Of a DNA stretch of 64,000 nucleotides, positions 32,664 through 41,283 are shown piece by piece. Made by a program: the position numbers and the translations under genes. The stretch comes from JALZVT01 sp039029135. Lineage in GTDB: Bacteria > Pseudomonadota > Gammaproteobacteria > Pseudomonadales > Azotimanducaceae. The stretch covers positions 7,890 through 71,889 of the forward strand of contig JBCCGT010000026.1 in the NCBI GenBank assembly GCA_039029135.1. The letters are read 5' to 3'. The first letter of the stretch is position 1. Each line of letters starts with the position of its first letter. The notes beneath the pieces are model-generated. The model saw only the letters and a list, made by a program, of their open reading frames with translations, searched no databases and had not been told where the DNA came from.

Positions 32664-34514
32664 CTAGCCGCGGGCCTTCACCCAGGCGTTGACCTGGTCT
32701 TCCAGCATGGACAGCGGCAGCGCTCCGCCGCTCAGCACCAGATCGTGGAAACCCTTCAGATCGAAGTCGTCGCCCAGCGCGGCCTCGGCGTCGCGCCGCA
32801 GCTGCTGAATCTTCAGCATGCCGATCTTGTACGAGGTCGCCTGCCCGGGCAGCACGAAATAGCGCCGCACCTCTGAGCGCACGCTCTCTTCGGGCTCCGG
32901 CGAGTTCGACATGGCGTAGGCGACGGCCTGCTCCATGCCCCAGCCCTTGGCGTGCAGACCGGTGTCGACGACCAGGCGGATCGCTCGCCACATCTCGCTC
33001 GAGAGACGGCCGAAGTCCGAATAGGGATCCTCGTAGGCGCCCATCTCGACCGCGAGCCATTCGGAATACAGCGCCCAGCCCTCGACGTAGGCGGTGAAGC
33101 GGGCCTGGCGACGGAAGGTCGGCAGATCGGTCATCTCCTGGCTGATGGCGATCTGCATGTGATGTCCGGGCAGTCCTTCGTGGTATGCGATGACCTCGAG
33201 CTGGTTCGTCGGCATCGCGGTCATGTCGGAGAGGTGGATGTAGTACACGCCCGGACGGGAGCCGTCCGGTGTGCCCGGGTGGTAGTGCTGGGCCGCGCCG
33301 TCGCGCTCGCGAAACGGCTCGACGCGCTTCACGACCAGCTCCGCTTTGGGTAGCACGCCGAAATAGTCCGGTACCCGCTCGCGAATGAAATCGATCGCTG
33401 CCTCTGCCTCGTCGATGTAGCGCTGGCGGCCGGCGTCGGTGTCCGGAAAAAAGAAGCGCGGGTCGGTACGGATGAACGCGAAGAATTCATCGAGGCTGCC
33501 CTCGAAGCCAACCCGGTCCTTGATGGCCTCCATCTCCCCGCGCAGCCGCGCGACCTCGGCGAGACCGAGATCGTGAATCTCGTCTGCGGTCATGTCGGTG
33601 GTGGTGTTCGCGGCCAGCCGCGATTCGTAATACGCGCGACCGCGGGGCAGGGCGTAGACGCCGCGCGCCTCCGCGTCTGTTTGCTCGATGTCGGTTTCCA
33701 GCCAGTCGATCAGCTCGCGGTAAGCGGGCAGGAATTCTTCGGTGAGCGCCGCGCGCGTGTCGGCCGTCAGCGCGCTGGCCGCGTCGCCGTCGAGCTTCAG
33801 CGCCGCGATCTTAGCTTTGGCGTCCGCCCACAGGGGCGCGTCCTGATCGCTGTCCTCGAACGGCGCGCCGGTGATGACTGCTCGCGCCTGTTCCGTGGCG
33901 CCCTCGTAAGCGAACCGCGGCGCGCGCACGCCGGCGGTGGCGTTGTCCTGCGCCTGCCCCAGCACGGTCCGGATAACCTCGCCGGTCGCCGTGATACGCG
34001 ACACATAGGCCGTCATATCGCTTTCGTCTGCGACGCGGTGGTAGTTGATGAGGAAGGTCGGCAGAAAGGACTGGATGCCGTTCATCTGCTCGAAGTGGTA
34101 GGCGTGATCGCGGAAGCTCGCGGCACGCTCCCCCCGTTCGGCCTGAATGAGCCACAGATCGTACGAGAGCCGCGCCTGTGCGTTCAGCCGCGAGCGGTCG
34201 AAGCTTGTCTTCAGCTCTGCTAGCGCCGCGCGCGCGCGCTCGAGGCGCGCATCCTGCGCTGCGATGCTCTGATCGTCGAGCTCGTCGTAGCGCTCCTTTC
34301 TGCCGAGCACGGTGAGATACATCGGGCTTTCGAGCAGTTCGGCCTCGAACTGGGCCTCGAACCAGGCGTTCAGTCGCGCGCTCTCGGCCTCGATCTCTGC
34401 GCTTGTCGGCGCAGCCGCAGGTGCGGGCACCGCGGGCGTCTGGCTGCAGGCGGCCAGCAGGCCTGCCAGCGCGCACGCGAACACGACGAGTGGGTACTTC
34501 TTGAATGCGCGCAT
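32664..34514 (-). CDS. DUF885 lipoprotein (putative metallopeptidase-like)
   Basis: A 616-residue lipoprotein (lipobox LAGLLAAC) of the DUF885 family. The C-terminal half contains VIAYHEGLPGHHMQIA, where H-E-x-L-P-G-H-H matches the zinc-binding pattern of DUF885 proteins, and RFTAYVEGWALYSEWLA and DTGLHAKGWGMEQAVAY segments also fit. They look like distant carboxypeptidase-type metallopeptidases, but activity is seldom shown. It is probably anchored to a membrane facing the periplasm. A GGAG site precedes the ATG at 34514. Confidence 0.9.
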   Translation of the reverse strand: MRAFKKYPLVVFACALAGLLAACSQTPAVPAPAAAPTSAEIEAESARLNAWFEAQFEAELLESPMYLTVLGRKERYDELDDQSIAAQDARLERARAALAELKTSFDRSRLNAQARLSYDLWLIQAERGERAASFRDHAYHFEQMNGIQSFLPTFLINYHRVADESDMTAYVSRITATGEVIRTVLGQAQDNATAGVRAPRFAYEGATEQARAVITGAPFEDSDQDAPLWADAKAKIAALKLDGDAASALTADTRAALTEEFLPAYRELIDWLETDIEQTDAEARGVYALPRGRAYYESRLAANTTTDMTADEIHDLGLAEVARLRGEMEAIKDRVGFEGSLDEFFAFIRTDPRFFFPDTDAGRQRYIDEAEAAIDFIRERVPDYFGVLPKAELVVKRVEPFRERDGAAQHYHPGTPDGSRPGVYYIHLSDMTAMPTNQLEVIAYHEGLPGHHMQIAISQEMTDLPTFRRQARFTAYVEGWALYSEWLAVEMGAYEDPYSDFGRLSSEMWRAIRLVVDTGLHAKGWGMEQAVAYAMSNSPEPEESVRSEVRRYFVLPGQATSYKIGMLKIQQLRRDAEAALGDDFDLKGFHDLVLSGGALPLSMLEDQVNAWVKARG

Positions 34515-34602
34515 TGCGACAAACTCCGTCTGATTTGGCGCGGACTATACACGAGGAATTGACCGGGTCAGGTTTGCGCTGGTTCGGCGCCCGCGGCCGC
34601 GC

Positions 34603-35103
34603 CTAGCGGCTGTTCGTAGTCGGTCCTCGAACTTGTTTTTGCTTGATTTCGTCGTGGGTCGCGGCGCGCACGGAGAGGAGATCGAGCTCGAAGGTCACGG
34701 TCTTGCCGGCGTAGGGATGATTGAGGTCGACGTCAACGACCTTGGCGCCGACCTTCACGACGGTGACGGGCTGGACGCCGCCCTGTTTTCTGCGCAGTCC
34801 GGTGCGAATGCCGGGGCGCAGCAGTTTAGGGTTCGCGAAGTACTTTTTCGGAATGCGCTCGACCCTGGTCTCATCGCGCACCCCGTACGCGCGCTCCGGC
34901 GGCAGGGTGATGATCAGCGACTCGCCGCCGTACTTGCCCAGCATCGCGGCCTCCACGCCCTGCAGCAAACGATGGTGACCGATCAGCGTGGCCTGCGGAG
35001 CGCCGGTGTTGGTGTCTTCCAGCTTCTGGTTGTCCGCATCGAACAACCGGTAGTGGAACTCGATGACGGTGTTGTTGGCGACGGCGATGGCGGATTCTGT
35101 CAT
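34603..35103 (-). CDS. FKBP-type peptidyl-prolyl cis-trans isomerase (SlyD-like)
   Basis: A 166-residue FKBP. NNTVIEFHYRLFDADNQKLEDTN, ATLIGHHRLLQGVEAAMLGKYGGE, PPERAYGVRDE and DLNHPYAGKTVTFELDLLSV are the classical SlyD order, with a flap insert in the middle. The C-terminus is short and lacks the histidine/cysteine-rich metal tail of E. coli SlyD. It should speed prolyl isomerisation in the cytoplasm. Its ATG (35103) overlaps the NudC stop by 4 bp, so it is co-translated with nudC. Confidence 0.9.
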   Translation of the reverse strand: MTESAIAVANNTVIEFHYRLFDADNQKLEDTNTGAPQATLIGHHRLLQGVEAAMLGKYGGESLIITLPPERAYGVRDETRVERIPKKYFANPKLLRPGIRTGLRRKQGGVQPVTVVKVGAKVVDVDLNHPYAGKTVTFELDLLSVRAATHDEIKQKQVRGPTTNSR

Positions 35104-36005
35104 GGCTGCGCCTCCAGCCAGTGCATGATGAGGTGGTGGGCGATGGCGATCGGGCCGGGCAGGCCGTGATCCAGGCGACCGGCGAACGCATCGCGAACGC
35201 GGTCGCGAGAAAACCAGGCGACGTCGCGCATTTCTTCGGTATCGAAGTTGATGTCGCGGGTCTCTGGCTCCGCCAGACAGCCGATCATCAGCGAGGAGGA
35301 AAAGGGCCACGGCTGCGACGAGTGATAGTGCACGGCGCCGACCTCGATGCCTGCCTCTTCGCGCACCTCGCGGCGCACGGCCTCTTCGATGGACTCAGCC
35401 TGATCGACGAAGCCGGCCAGCGCCGAGTAAATGTTCATGCGCGGCATGCGCACCGCGCCCTGTCCCAGCAGGCAGCGCTCGTCGTCGGCGACGAGCATGA
35501 TGACGACCGGATCGGTACGCGGAAAAATCTGGTTGTCGCAGGCGGTGCAGCCAAGCGCCTGCCCGCCGCGGCGCATCTTGGTGGGCGCGGCACAGCGACC
35601 GCAGTAGCGATTGCGCCGGTGCCAGTCGAGCTGCGCACGGGCCTGGGCGACGATCCCCGCGTCGCCGCCGCCCAGCAGCCCGGCGGCGACGCGGCAATCG
35701 GTGTACGCACAGCCGTCAGGCGCCGGCGTCTCCGCCGCGTCGATCGCGAAACAGGGCGCTTCGTCGGCATCGAGCCCCAGCAGCACCCAGGTTGTCGAGG
35801 CGAGATCGAAGGCAGCGCTTGGTTGCCAGGCGAGCCGCGCGCCGTCGCCCGCATCCGTGTGTAGGCAGACCTTCAGCCTCGAGAGCGCGAGAAACTTCGC
35901 CCGCTCGCTGGTGCTCGCCCGCTGCAGCCAGGCCTCGTCGCGGCGCGGCACCTCCGCGCGATCCAGCGGGTTGCCGGCAAAGGTGTGGACAAGTTCGTTG
36001 GGCAT
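35100..36005 (-). CDS. nudC: NAD(+) diphosphatase / NADH pyrophosphatase NudC
   Basis: A 301-residue Nudix hydrolase. An N-terminal domain is followed by a zinc ribbon (CGRC, then CTAC). The Nudix box lies in GFVDQAESIEEAVRREV with the E-E-A-G-I extension, and the NudC-specific SQPWPFSSSLM motif follows. It hydrolyses NAD(H) and removes NAD caps from RNA. The start at 36005 is the first consistent ATG; the longer open frame upstream is not family-like. It overlaps the FKBP gene by ATGA and diverges from selO. Confidence 0.95.
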   Translation of the reverse strand: MPNELVHTFAGNPLDRAEVPRRDEAWLQRASTSERAKFLALSRLKVCLHTDAGDGARLAWQPSAAFDLASTTWVLLGLDADEAPCFAIDAAETPAPDGCAYTDCRVAAGLLGGGDAGIVAQARAQLDWHRRNRYCGRCAAPTKMRRGGQALGCTACDNQIFPRTDPVVIMLVADDERCLLGQGAVRMPRMNIYSALAGFVDQAESIEEAVRREVREEAGIEVGAVHYHSSQPWPFSSSLMIGCLAEPETRDINFDTEEMRDVAWFSRDRVRDAFAGRLDHGLPGPIAIAHHLIMHWLEAQP

Positions 36006-36151
36006 GCGCTCTGATAGTCGCGATCGATGGCCTATTCTAACGCGGGCCCGGCGGGCGTTGCTGGTGCCACGCGCGCTGCGACTGGCAAGAAAAGCGCCGC
36101 GGTTTCCGGGCAGATTGCCGAGAAGACATCCCAGCAGGTAAGGAGCACAGC

Positions 36152-37765
36152 ATGACGAGCGCGACGACCACGCACGCGACGAACGGCCTCGACGCGCTGC
36201 GCTTCGACAACGCCTTCGTCCGGGAGCTGCCCGGCGACGTTGAGGCGGGATCGCGTCGCCGGCAGGTCGCGCGAGTGCTGCACTCGCCGGTCGAGCCGAC
36301 GCCGACGGCCGCGCCGCGCCTCGTCGCCTTCGCGCCGGAGGTCCTCGAACTGCTGGGTCTGGACGCGGCAACGAGCCAGGACGAACGCTTCGAGCGGGTT
36401 TTTTCGGGCAACGCACTGCTGGCGGGCATGCAACCTTTTGCGACCTGCTACGGCGGTCACCAGTTTGGTAACTGGGCGGGTCAGCTCGGCGACGGCAGGG
36501 CGATCAATCTGGGCGAGGTCGTGAACGGAGATCGACGCTACACGCTGCAGCTCAAGGGCGCCGGGCCCACACCCTACTCGCGCACCGCAGACGGGCTTGC
36601 CGTGTTGCGCTCCTCCGTTCGCGAGTTTCTCTGCAGCGAGGCCATGCACCACCTCGGCGTGCCGACGACGCGCGCCCTGTCGCTGTGCCTCACCGGCGAC
36701 GAGGTTGTGCGCGACATGCTGTATGACGGCCATCCTGCAGCGGAACCGGGCGCGGTGGTGTGTCGGGTGTCGCCCTCGTTCCTGCGCTTCGGGCACTTCC
36801 AGATGCTCGCTGCCCGCGACGAAACGGATCTCCTGGCGCAGCTCCTGGATTTCGACCTGCGCCACAACTTCGCGGCGCTGGGCGCGGTCGGCGATCGCGC
36901 GGAGCGTGCGTTGACCTGGTTCGCGGAGGTCTGCGACCGCACGCGTCGACTGATGGTTCATTGGATGCGCGTGGGCTTCGTCCACGGCGTGATGAACACC
37001 GACAACCTCTCGATACTCGGCGAGACGATCGACTATGGCCCCTACGGCTGGCTCGAAGACTACGACCCGGATTGGACGCCGAACACAACCGATGCCGGGC
37101 AGAAGCGCTATCGCTACGGCTATCAGCCGGCTATCGCGCAGTGGAATTTGCTGCAGCTCGCGAACGCGATCTATCCGCTGGTAGGCGAGGCCGAACCGCT
37201 GGAGTCACAGCTCAAGGCCTTTGAGACCGAGTATGCGTCCGCTGCCAGGGAGATGTGGAGTGCCAAGCTCGGTCTCACGACGCCGATGGCGTCGGAGCAT
37301 GCCGCGCGCGATTCGCTTATCGAGGCCATGGACGCAGCCCTTAGGTCGACCGAGATCGACATGCCGATCTTCTTTCGCGCGCTCGCCGACGTCGACGCCC
37401 GCGCGCATGACGATCCGTTTGCCGCGCTCGAGGCGTCGGCCTACGGCCAGGTGCCGGCTGCGGCGCGCGCTGCGCTGAACGCGTTTCTGAACGATCTGTT
37501 CGCGCTCGTACGGCAAGATAATCAACCCGTCGCCGAGCGTCGGCAGCGCATGAACGCCGTGAATCCGAAGTACGTGCTGCGCAACTACATGGCACAGCTC
37601 GCGATCGACGCGGCGGAGGGCGGCGACTTCAGTCGAATCAATGAGCTGCTGGATGTGCTGCGTACGCCCTACGCCGAGCAGCCCGGCCGCGAAGAGCACG
37701 CGGCCAGGCGACCAGAGTGGGCCCGCACGCGGGTGGGTTGCTCGATGCTGTCGTGCAGCTCCTGA
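36152..37765 (+). CDS. selO: Protein adenylyltransferase SelO (YdiU family), cysteine form
   Basis: A 537-residue pseudokinase-fold protein that transfers AMP to proteins. TCYGGHQFGNWAGQLGDGRA, LQLKGAGPTPYSRTADGLAVLRSS and HGVMNTDNLSILGETIDYGPYGWLE are conserved YdiU/SelO sections. The C-terminus ends C530-S-M-L-S-C535-S-S. Eukaryotic SelO has selenocysteine at the third-last position, where this protein has C535, so it is the cysteine form. The ORF is full length, slightly longer than E. coli YdiU. It is expected to respond to oxidative stress by redox control of that pair. It diverges from nudC. Confidence 0.95.
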   Translation: MTSATTTHATNGLDALRFDNAFVRELPGDVEAGSRRRQVARVLHSPVEPTPTAAPRLVAFAPEVLELLGLDAATSQDERFERVFSGNALLAGMQPFATCYGGHQFGNWAGQLGDGRAINLGEVVNGDRRYTLQLKGAGPTPYSRTADGLAVLRSSVREFLCSEAMHHLGVPTTRALSLCLTGDEVVRDMLYDGHPAAEPGAVVCRVSPSFLRFGHFQMLAARDETDLLAQLLDFDLRHNFAALGAVGDRAERALTWFAEVCDRTRRLMVHWMRVGFVHGVMNTDNLSILGETIDYGPYGWLEDYDPDWTPNTTDAGQKRYRYGYQPAIAQWNLLQLANAIYPLVGEAEPLESQLKAFETEYASAAREMWSAKLGLTTPMASEHAARDSLIEAMDAALRSTEIDMPIFFRALADVDARAHDDPFAALEASAYGQVPAAARAALNAFLNDLFALVRQDNQPVAERRQRMNAVNPKYVLRNYMAQLAIDAAEGGDFSRINELLDVLRTPYAEQPGREEHAARRPEWARTRVGCSMLSCSS

Positions 37766-37814
37766 CCCGCGTTCCGCAACGCCACATCGCGGCGGTGCTT
37801 GCCCGAGCGGTTTC

Positions 37815-38426
37815 CTAGAACCGGAACACCAGACCGGCGGTGACGAGATTCAGGTCGGTGTTGTTGATGTCGACCCGGTTCCATTCACCGCGCAGGCTCA
37901 GATTGTCGCCCAGGTGAAAGTCGACGCCGGCGCCGTAGATCCAGTCCTCGTCGTCGCCGCTGGTCGTCAGATCGACGCCCGGTATGTTCGCGCTCGCATC
38001 AAACTCATAGAAGGTGTAGCCCGCCTTGGCGTAGAGGTCGATGGCGTCGTTGAGCGGCAGTATCAGTCTTGCCGCGACGGTCCAGGCATCGCCCTCCAAT
38101 TCCAGCGTATCGCCGTTGCTCTCGAACAGCTTCTGGTAGTCGCCCTCGATCGCGAGATAGTCCGAGAGGCGATAGCCCGCGAATACGCGCGCCACGGCCG
38201 CGTTGTCGTCGAAATCGAGATCGTCGATGTCCAGCGTGTACACGCCGGCGCCACCGCCGATATAGGGACCGAAGTTTTCCGCGTGTGCGGCGTTGCCGAG
38301 CGCAAGGGCGCCGGCGGCAAGAAACCACGCCAGGATGAGCGCGGGTGTGGAGGAACGCAGCGTGCGGTGCGCGCGGCGGTGAGTCGTGGCGGCAGTCTGC
38401 GCTGCCGTATCGCTGGTGCTAGTCAT
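37815..38426 (-). CDS. Outer-membrane beta-barrel protein (OmpA/porin-like)
   Basis: A 203-residue protein with a signal peptide (ALILAWFLAAGALALGNAAHA) after a ~30-residue polar leader. The mature part alternates strands with aromatic girdles (GPYIGGGAGVYTLDI, ARVFAGYRLSDYLAIEGDYQ, YAKAGYTFYEFD) and ends in phenylalanine, as outer-membrane barrels do. It looks like an 8-strand barrel of the OmpW/OmpA-like superfamily. Function is unknown. ATG 38426 is chosen over TTG 38432 because AGGAG lies eight bases upstream. That site sits in the loop of a 5-bp inverted repeat (38427-38443). Confidence 0.85.
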   Translation of the reverse strand: MTSTSDTAAQTAATTHRRAHRTLRSSTPALILAWFLAAGALALGNAAHAENFGPYIGGGAGVYTLDIDDLDFDDNAAVARVFAGYRLSDYLAIEGDYQKLFESNGDTLELEGDAWTVAARLILPLNDAIDLYAKAGYTFYEFDASANIPGVDLTTSGDDEDWIYGAGVDFHLGDNLSLRGEWNRVDINNTDLNLVTAGLVFRF

Positions 38427-38860
38427 AACCAATACTCCTGGTTGTTGTTCCTGGTCAGGAGCGTCGCAGGCTAGAGCGCGCAGCTTGAATCGAGCCTTAA
38501 CTGCCGGGTCAGATTCGGTTCAGCTGTATCAGTGTGTTTCCGACTCGCCGAAGAAGCGGGGTGACCTGACCGCATTGGCCCGGCCACCGCTGGCTGCGCC
38601 CATTGTGTGGATCATGTCGGCTCATTCATCTCGGGCCAGGCACCCGCTTGGTGCACGCCGGGCCGTCTGAACGGGCGCTGCGCGTGGGGTATTGCGCGCC
38701 GCGCCCGATCTGCGCGACAGTGGCCATACCTTCAGCCATACCTTCAGCCATAACTTCAGAAGGATCTGCGCTTTCATGATCAACGCCCGGCGAGATACCC
38801 GCGCCAGCGGATCGCCCGTCGCCACGCGGCGTCCGCGTCCGCTTGCTCAGGCGGCCAGCG
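38427..38860. other. Intergenic region with a 12-bp tandem repeat
   Basis: 434 bp between the divergent starts of the outer-membrane protein and the ATP-grasp gene. It holds three head-to-tail 12-bp units at 38723-38758 (listed separately) and the 5-bp inverted repeat at 38427-38443. No gene is supportable in it. Confidence 0.5.
38723..38758. repeat. Tandem repeat, 3 x 12 bp
   Basis: GCCATACCTTCA occurs at 38723-38734 and 38735-38746, then with one change (GCCATAACTTCA) at 38747-38758. It lies ~100 bp upstream of the ATP-grasp gene. Use as a binding array or chance slippage cannot be separated. Confidence 0.75.
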
Positions 38861-40348
38861 ATGCCTGAACGTCTAGCAACCCGGATTCGTGCCAGCCGTA
38901 GCGGTTCAGTGGGCAAGGCCTGGCAGGGCTATCGATCGCCCGGCTGCTACGACGAGCTCATTCGCGACGATGGCCGGACCCGTCCGATCGCACGTCGCCT
39001 CGTGCGTCAGCTCGGCCGGCTGTCGGGCGCGGAACTTGCGGCGCGGCAGGCGGCGGCTGACCTGTCCATCCGCGAGATGGGCATCTCGTTTACCGTCTAT
39101 TCGGATGCCGGCAACATCGATCGCGCATGGCCGTTCGACCTCATTCCGCGGGTGATCCCAGCGAAGGAGTGGCGGAGTGTCGCGGTCGGTCTCGCCCAGC
39201 GAACGCGGGCGCTGAACGCGTTCATCCACGATGTCTACAACCGCCAGAAGATACTTGCGGACGGTATCGTGCCCGCCGAACTGGTGCTGGATTCACCGAA
39301 CTTTCGCGAGGCCTGTCGCGATGTGCAGCCCGCGCATCAGGTGTGGGCGCACATCACTGGCGTGGATCTCGTTCGCGATGGCGCGGGTCAATTTCGCGTG
39401 CTGGAGGATAACCTCCGCGTCCCCTCCGGCGTTTCCTACGTGCTCGAAAATCGCGAGATCACCAAGCGGGTGCTGCCGGAGCTGTTTGAGAATCACTCGA
39501 TCCTGCCGGTCGACGACTATCCAAATCGACTCTTCGAGACGCTGGCGTCGCTATCGCCGCGGCGGGTCAAGCGGCCCACGGTCGTCGTGTTGACGCCTGG
39601 CATCTACAACTCGGCCTACTTCGAGCACGCCTTCCTCGCGCGCGGTATGGGGGCGGAATTGGTCGAGGGCACCGATCTGTTCGTTGAGGACGACCAGGTG
39701 TTCATGCGCACCGTGGACGGCCCGCGCCGCGTCGACGTCATCTATCGACGCGTCGACGACGAGTTCATCGATCCCGAGGCGTTTCGCGATGACTCCGCGC
39801 TTGGCATCGCCGGCTGCATGCGCGCCTGGCGGGCGGGTAACGTCGCCATAGCAAACGCGCCCGGCAGCGGCGTTGCCGATGACAAGGTGATCTATGCGTT
39901 CGTGCCCGAGATGATTCGTTACTACCTCGGCGAGGAACCCATCGTGCCAAACGTCGAAACCTATCTGTGCATGCGCGAGTCGGATCGCGAATACGTGCTC
40001 GACAACATCGCCGATCTGGTGGTGAAGCCGGCGAACGAGTCGGGCGGCTACGGCATCATGGTAGGCCCGCACGCCAGCGCGAAAGAGCACCGCGCGTGCG
40101 CCGCCCGGATCGAGAAAGACCCGCGCAACTACATCGCCCAGCCCACGCTCGCGCTGTCGACCGCACCAACGATCTGTGACGGCGCCATCGCGCCGCGCCA
40201 TCTCGATTTGCGGCCGTTCGTCCTGCAGGGCCGCGATCACTGGGTTACGCCGGGCGGCCTGACGCGGGTCGCGCTGCGGGAGGGCTCGCTCGTAGTGAAC
40301 TCGTCTCAGGGCGGTGGCAGCAAAGACACCTGGATCGTGGAGAGTTAG
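38861..40348 (+). CDS. Circularly permuted ATP-grasp type 2 protein (DUF404/DUF407), Anbu cluster
   Basis: A 495-residue protein from the ATG at 38861. The N-terminal half has YDELIRDDGRTRPIARRL and GISFTVYSDAGNIDRAWPFDLIPRVI; the centre has FRVLEDNLRVPSGVSYVLENR and the C-terminal part has VKPANESGGYGIMVGPHAS. This is the circularly permuted ATP-grasp family that forms amide or ester links between a carboxylate and an amine. It is consistently linked to alpha-E proteins and Anbu, as here. It probably makes a peptide or polyamine-like conjugate; the substrates are unknown. The alpha-E gene starts 2 bp after its stop. Confidence 0.92.
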   Translation: MPERLATRIRASRSGSVGKAWQGYRSPGCYDELIRDDGRTRPIARRLVRQLGRLSGAELAARQAAADLSIREMGISFTVYSDAGNIDRAWPFDLIPRVIPAKEWRSVAVGLAQRTRALNAFIHDVYNRQKILADGIVPAELVLDSPNFREACRDVQPAHQVWAHITGVDLVRDGAGQFRVLEDNLRVPSGVSYVLENREITKRVLPELFENHSILPVDDYPNRLFETLASLSPRRVKRPTVVVLTPGIYNSAYFEHAFLARGMGAELVEGTDLFVEDDQVFMRTVDGPRRVDVIYRRVDDEFIDPEAFRDDSALGIAGCMRAWRAGNVAIANAPGSGVADDKVIYAFVPEMIRYYLGEEPIVPNVETYLCMRESDREYVLDNIADLVVKPANESGGYGIMVGPHASAKEHRACAARIEKDPRNYIAQPTLALSTAPTICDGAIAPRHLDLRPFVLQGRDHWVTPGGLTRVALREGSLVVNSSQGGGSKDTWIVES

Positions 40349-40350
40349 GC

Positions 40351-41277
40351 GTGCTGTCGCGCGTTGCAGAACGCCTCTACTGGATGGCGCGCTATCTCGA
40401 ACGGCTTGAGGACACGAGTCGCCTCGCTAATGCGTACAGTCACCTGATTCTGGATCTGCCGCGCGGCGTCGAGCCGGGCTGGAGCGTGTTGATCGACACG
40501 CTGAACGCGCGCGAGCGGTTTCGGCGCCGTTACACGCGCGAGACCGAACGCAATGTGATCAAGTTTCTGCTGGCCGATCGCGACAACCCGAGTTCGCTGC
40601 GCGCGTCGGCGCGCGCCGCCAGAGAGAACATGCGGACCACCCGCGACGTGCTGCCGGCGCCCGCGTGGGAGCTGGTCAACGAGCTGTATCTGTTCATCGA
40701 GGATCAGGCCGATGCCAGCGTGCCGCGTGCCGGCCGCGCGCGCTTTCTGCTCGACGTCATCGGTCGCGCCCAGCAGCTCAACGGTCTCATCGAGAGCACG
40801 GTGCTGCGCGACCAGCCGCTGTACTTCATGCGCCTGGGCCGCCTGCTCGAGCGTGCCGACATGACGTCGCGCATCGTCGACGTTGGCGCGACAGCCATCC
40901 TCAAGCTGACCAGCGTGCCGGAGGTGCCGCTGCTGTGGGCCAATCTGCTGATGTCGCTGTCCGCGACGAGCGCCTACCGGCGCAAGGTCGGGCCCACGCT
41001 CATGCCCAATCCCATCGTCGACTTTCTGTTCACATCGGAACAGTTTCCGCGCTCAGTGCTCTACTGCGTCAACGAGCTGGAAGAGATGGTCGGCACGCTC
41101 AAGGCGCCGCGCGGTCTGCTGGTGAAACTGCGCGAGGTCGTGACGCAGCTGCGCGGCATGGATGCAGAGCCCATGTCGCTAACCGATCTGCACGCCTTCA
41201 TCGACGAACTGCAACAGCGGCTTGCTTTTGTGGACGAGAGCTTTCACGAGCAGTGGTTCGATCCGGGCGGTCGCTGA
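40351..41277 (+). CDS. Alpha-E domain protein (DUF403), Anbu cluster
   Basis: A 308-residue all-helical protein with a GTG start. The N-terminus LSRVAERLYWMARYLERLEDTSRLAN, plus YFMRLGRLLERADMTSRIVD and FPRSVLYCVNELEE, are the DUF403 signature. It has no catalytic motif and is nearly always encoded with the ATP-grasp partner immediately upstream. A scaffold or substrate-binding role is assumed in the family. It is followed by the zinc peptidase gene after 6 bp. Confidence 0.93.
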   Translation: MLSRVAERLYWMARYLERLEDTSRLANAYSHLILDLPRGVEPGWSVLIDTLNARERFRRRYTRETERNVIKFLLADRDNPSSLRASARAARENMRTTRDVLPAPAWELVNELYLFIEDQADASVPRAGRARFLLDVIGRAQQLNGLIESTVLRDQPLYFMRLGRLLERADMTSRIVDVGATAILKLTSVPEVPLLWANLLMSLSATSAYRRKVGPTLMPNPIVDFLFTSEQFPRSVLYCVNELEEMVGTLKAPRGLLVKLREVVTQLRGMDAEPMSLTDLHAFIDELQQRLAFVDESFHEQWFDPGGR

Positions 41278-41283
41278 GCCGTC

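Noticed and set aside
38622..38916. Minus-strand frames running through the tandem repeat.
   Set aside because: They translate the repeat as E-G-M-A or similar units without family match or ribosome site.
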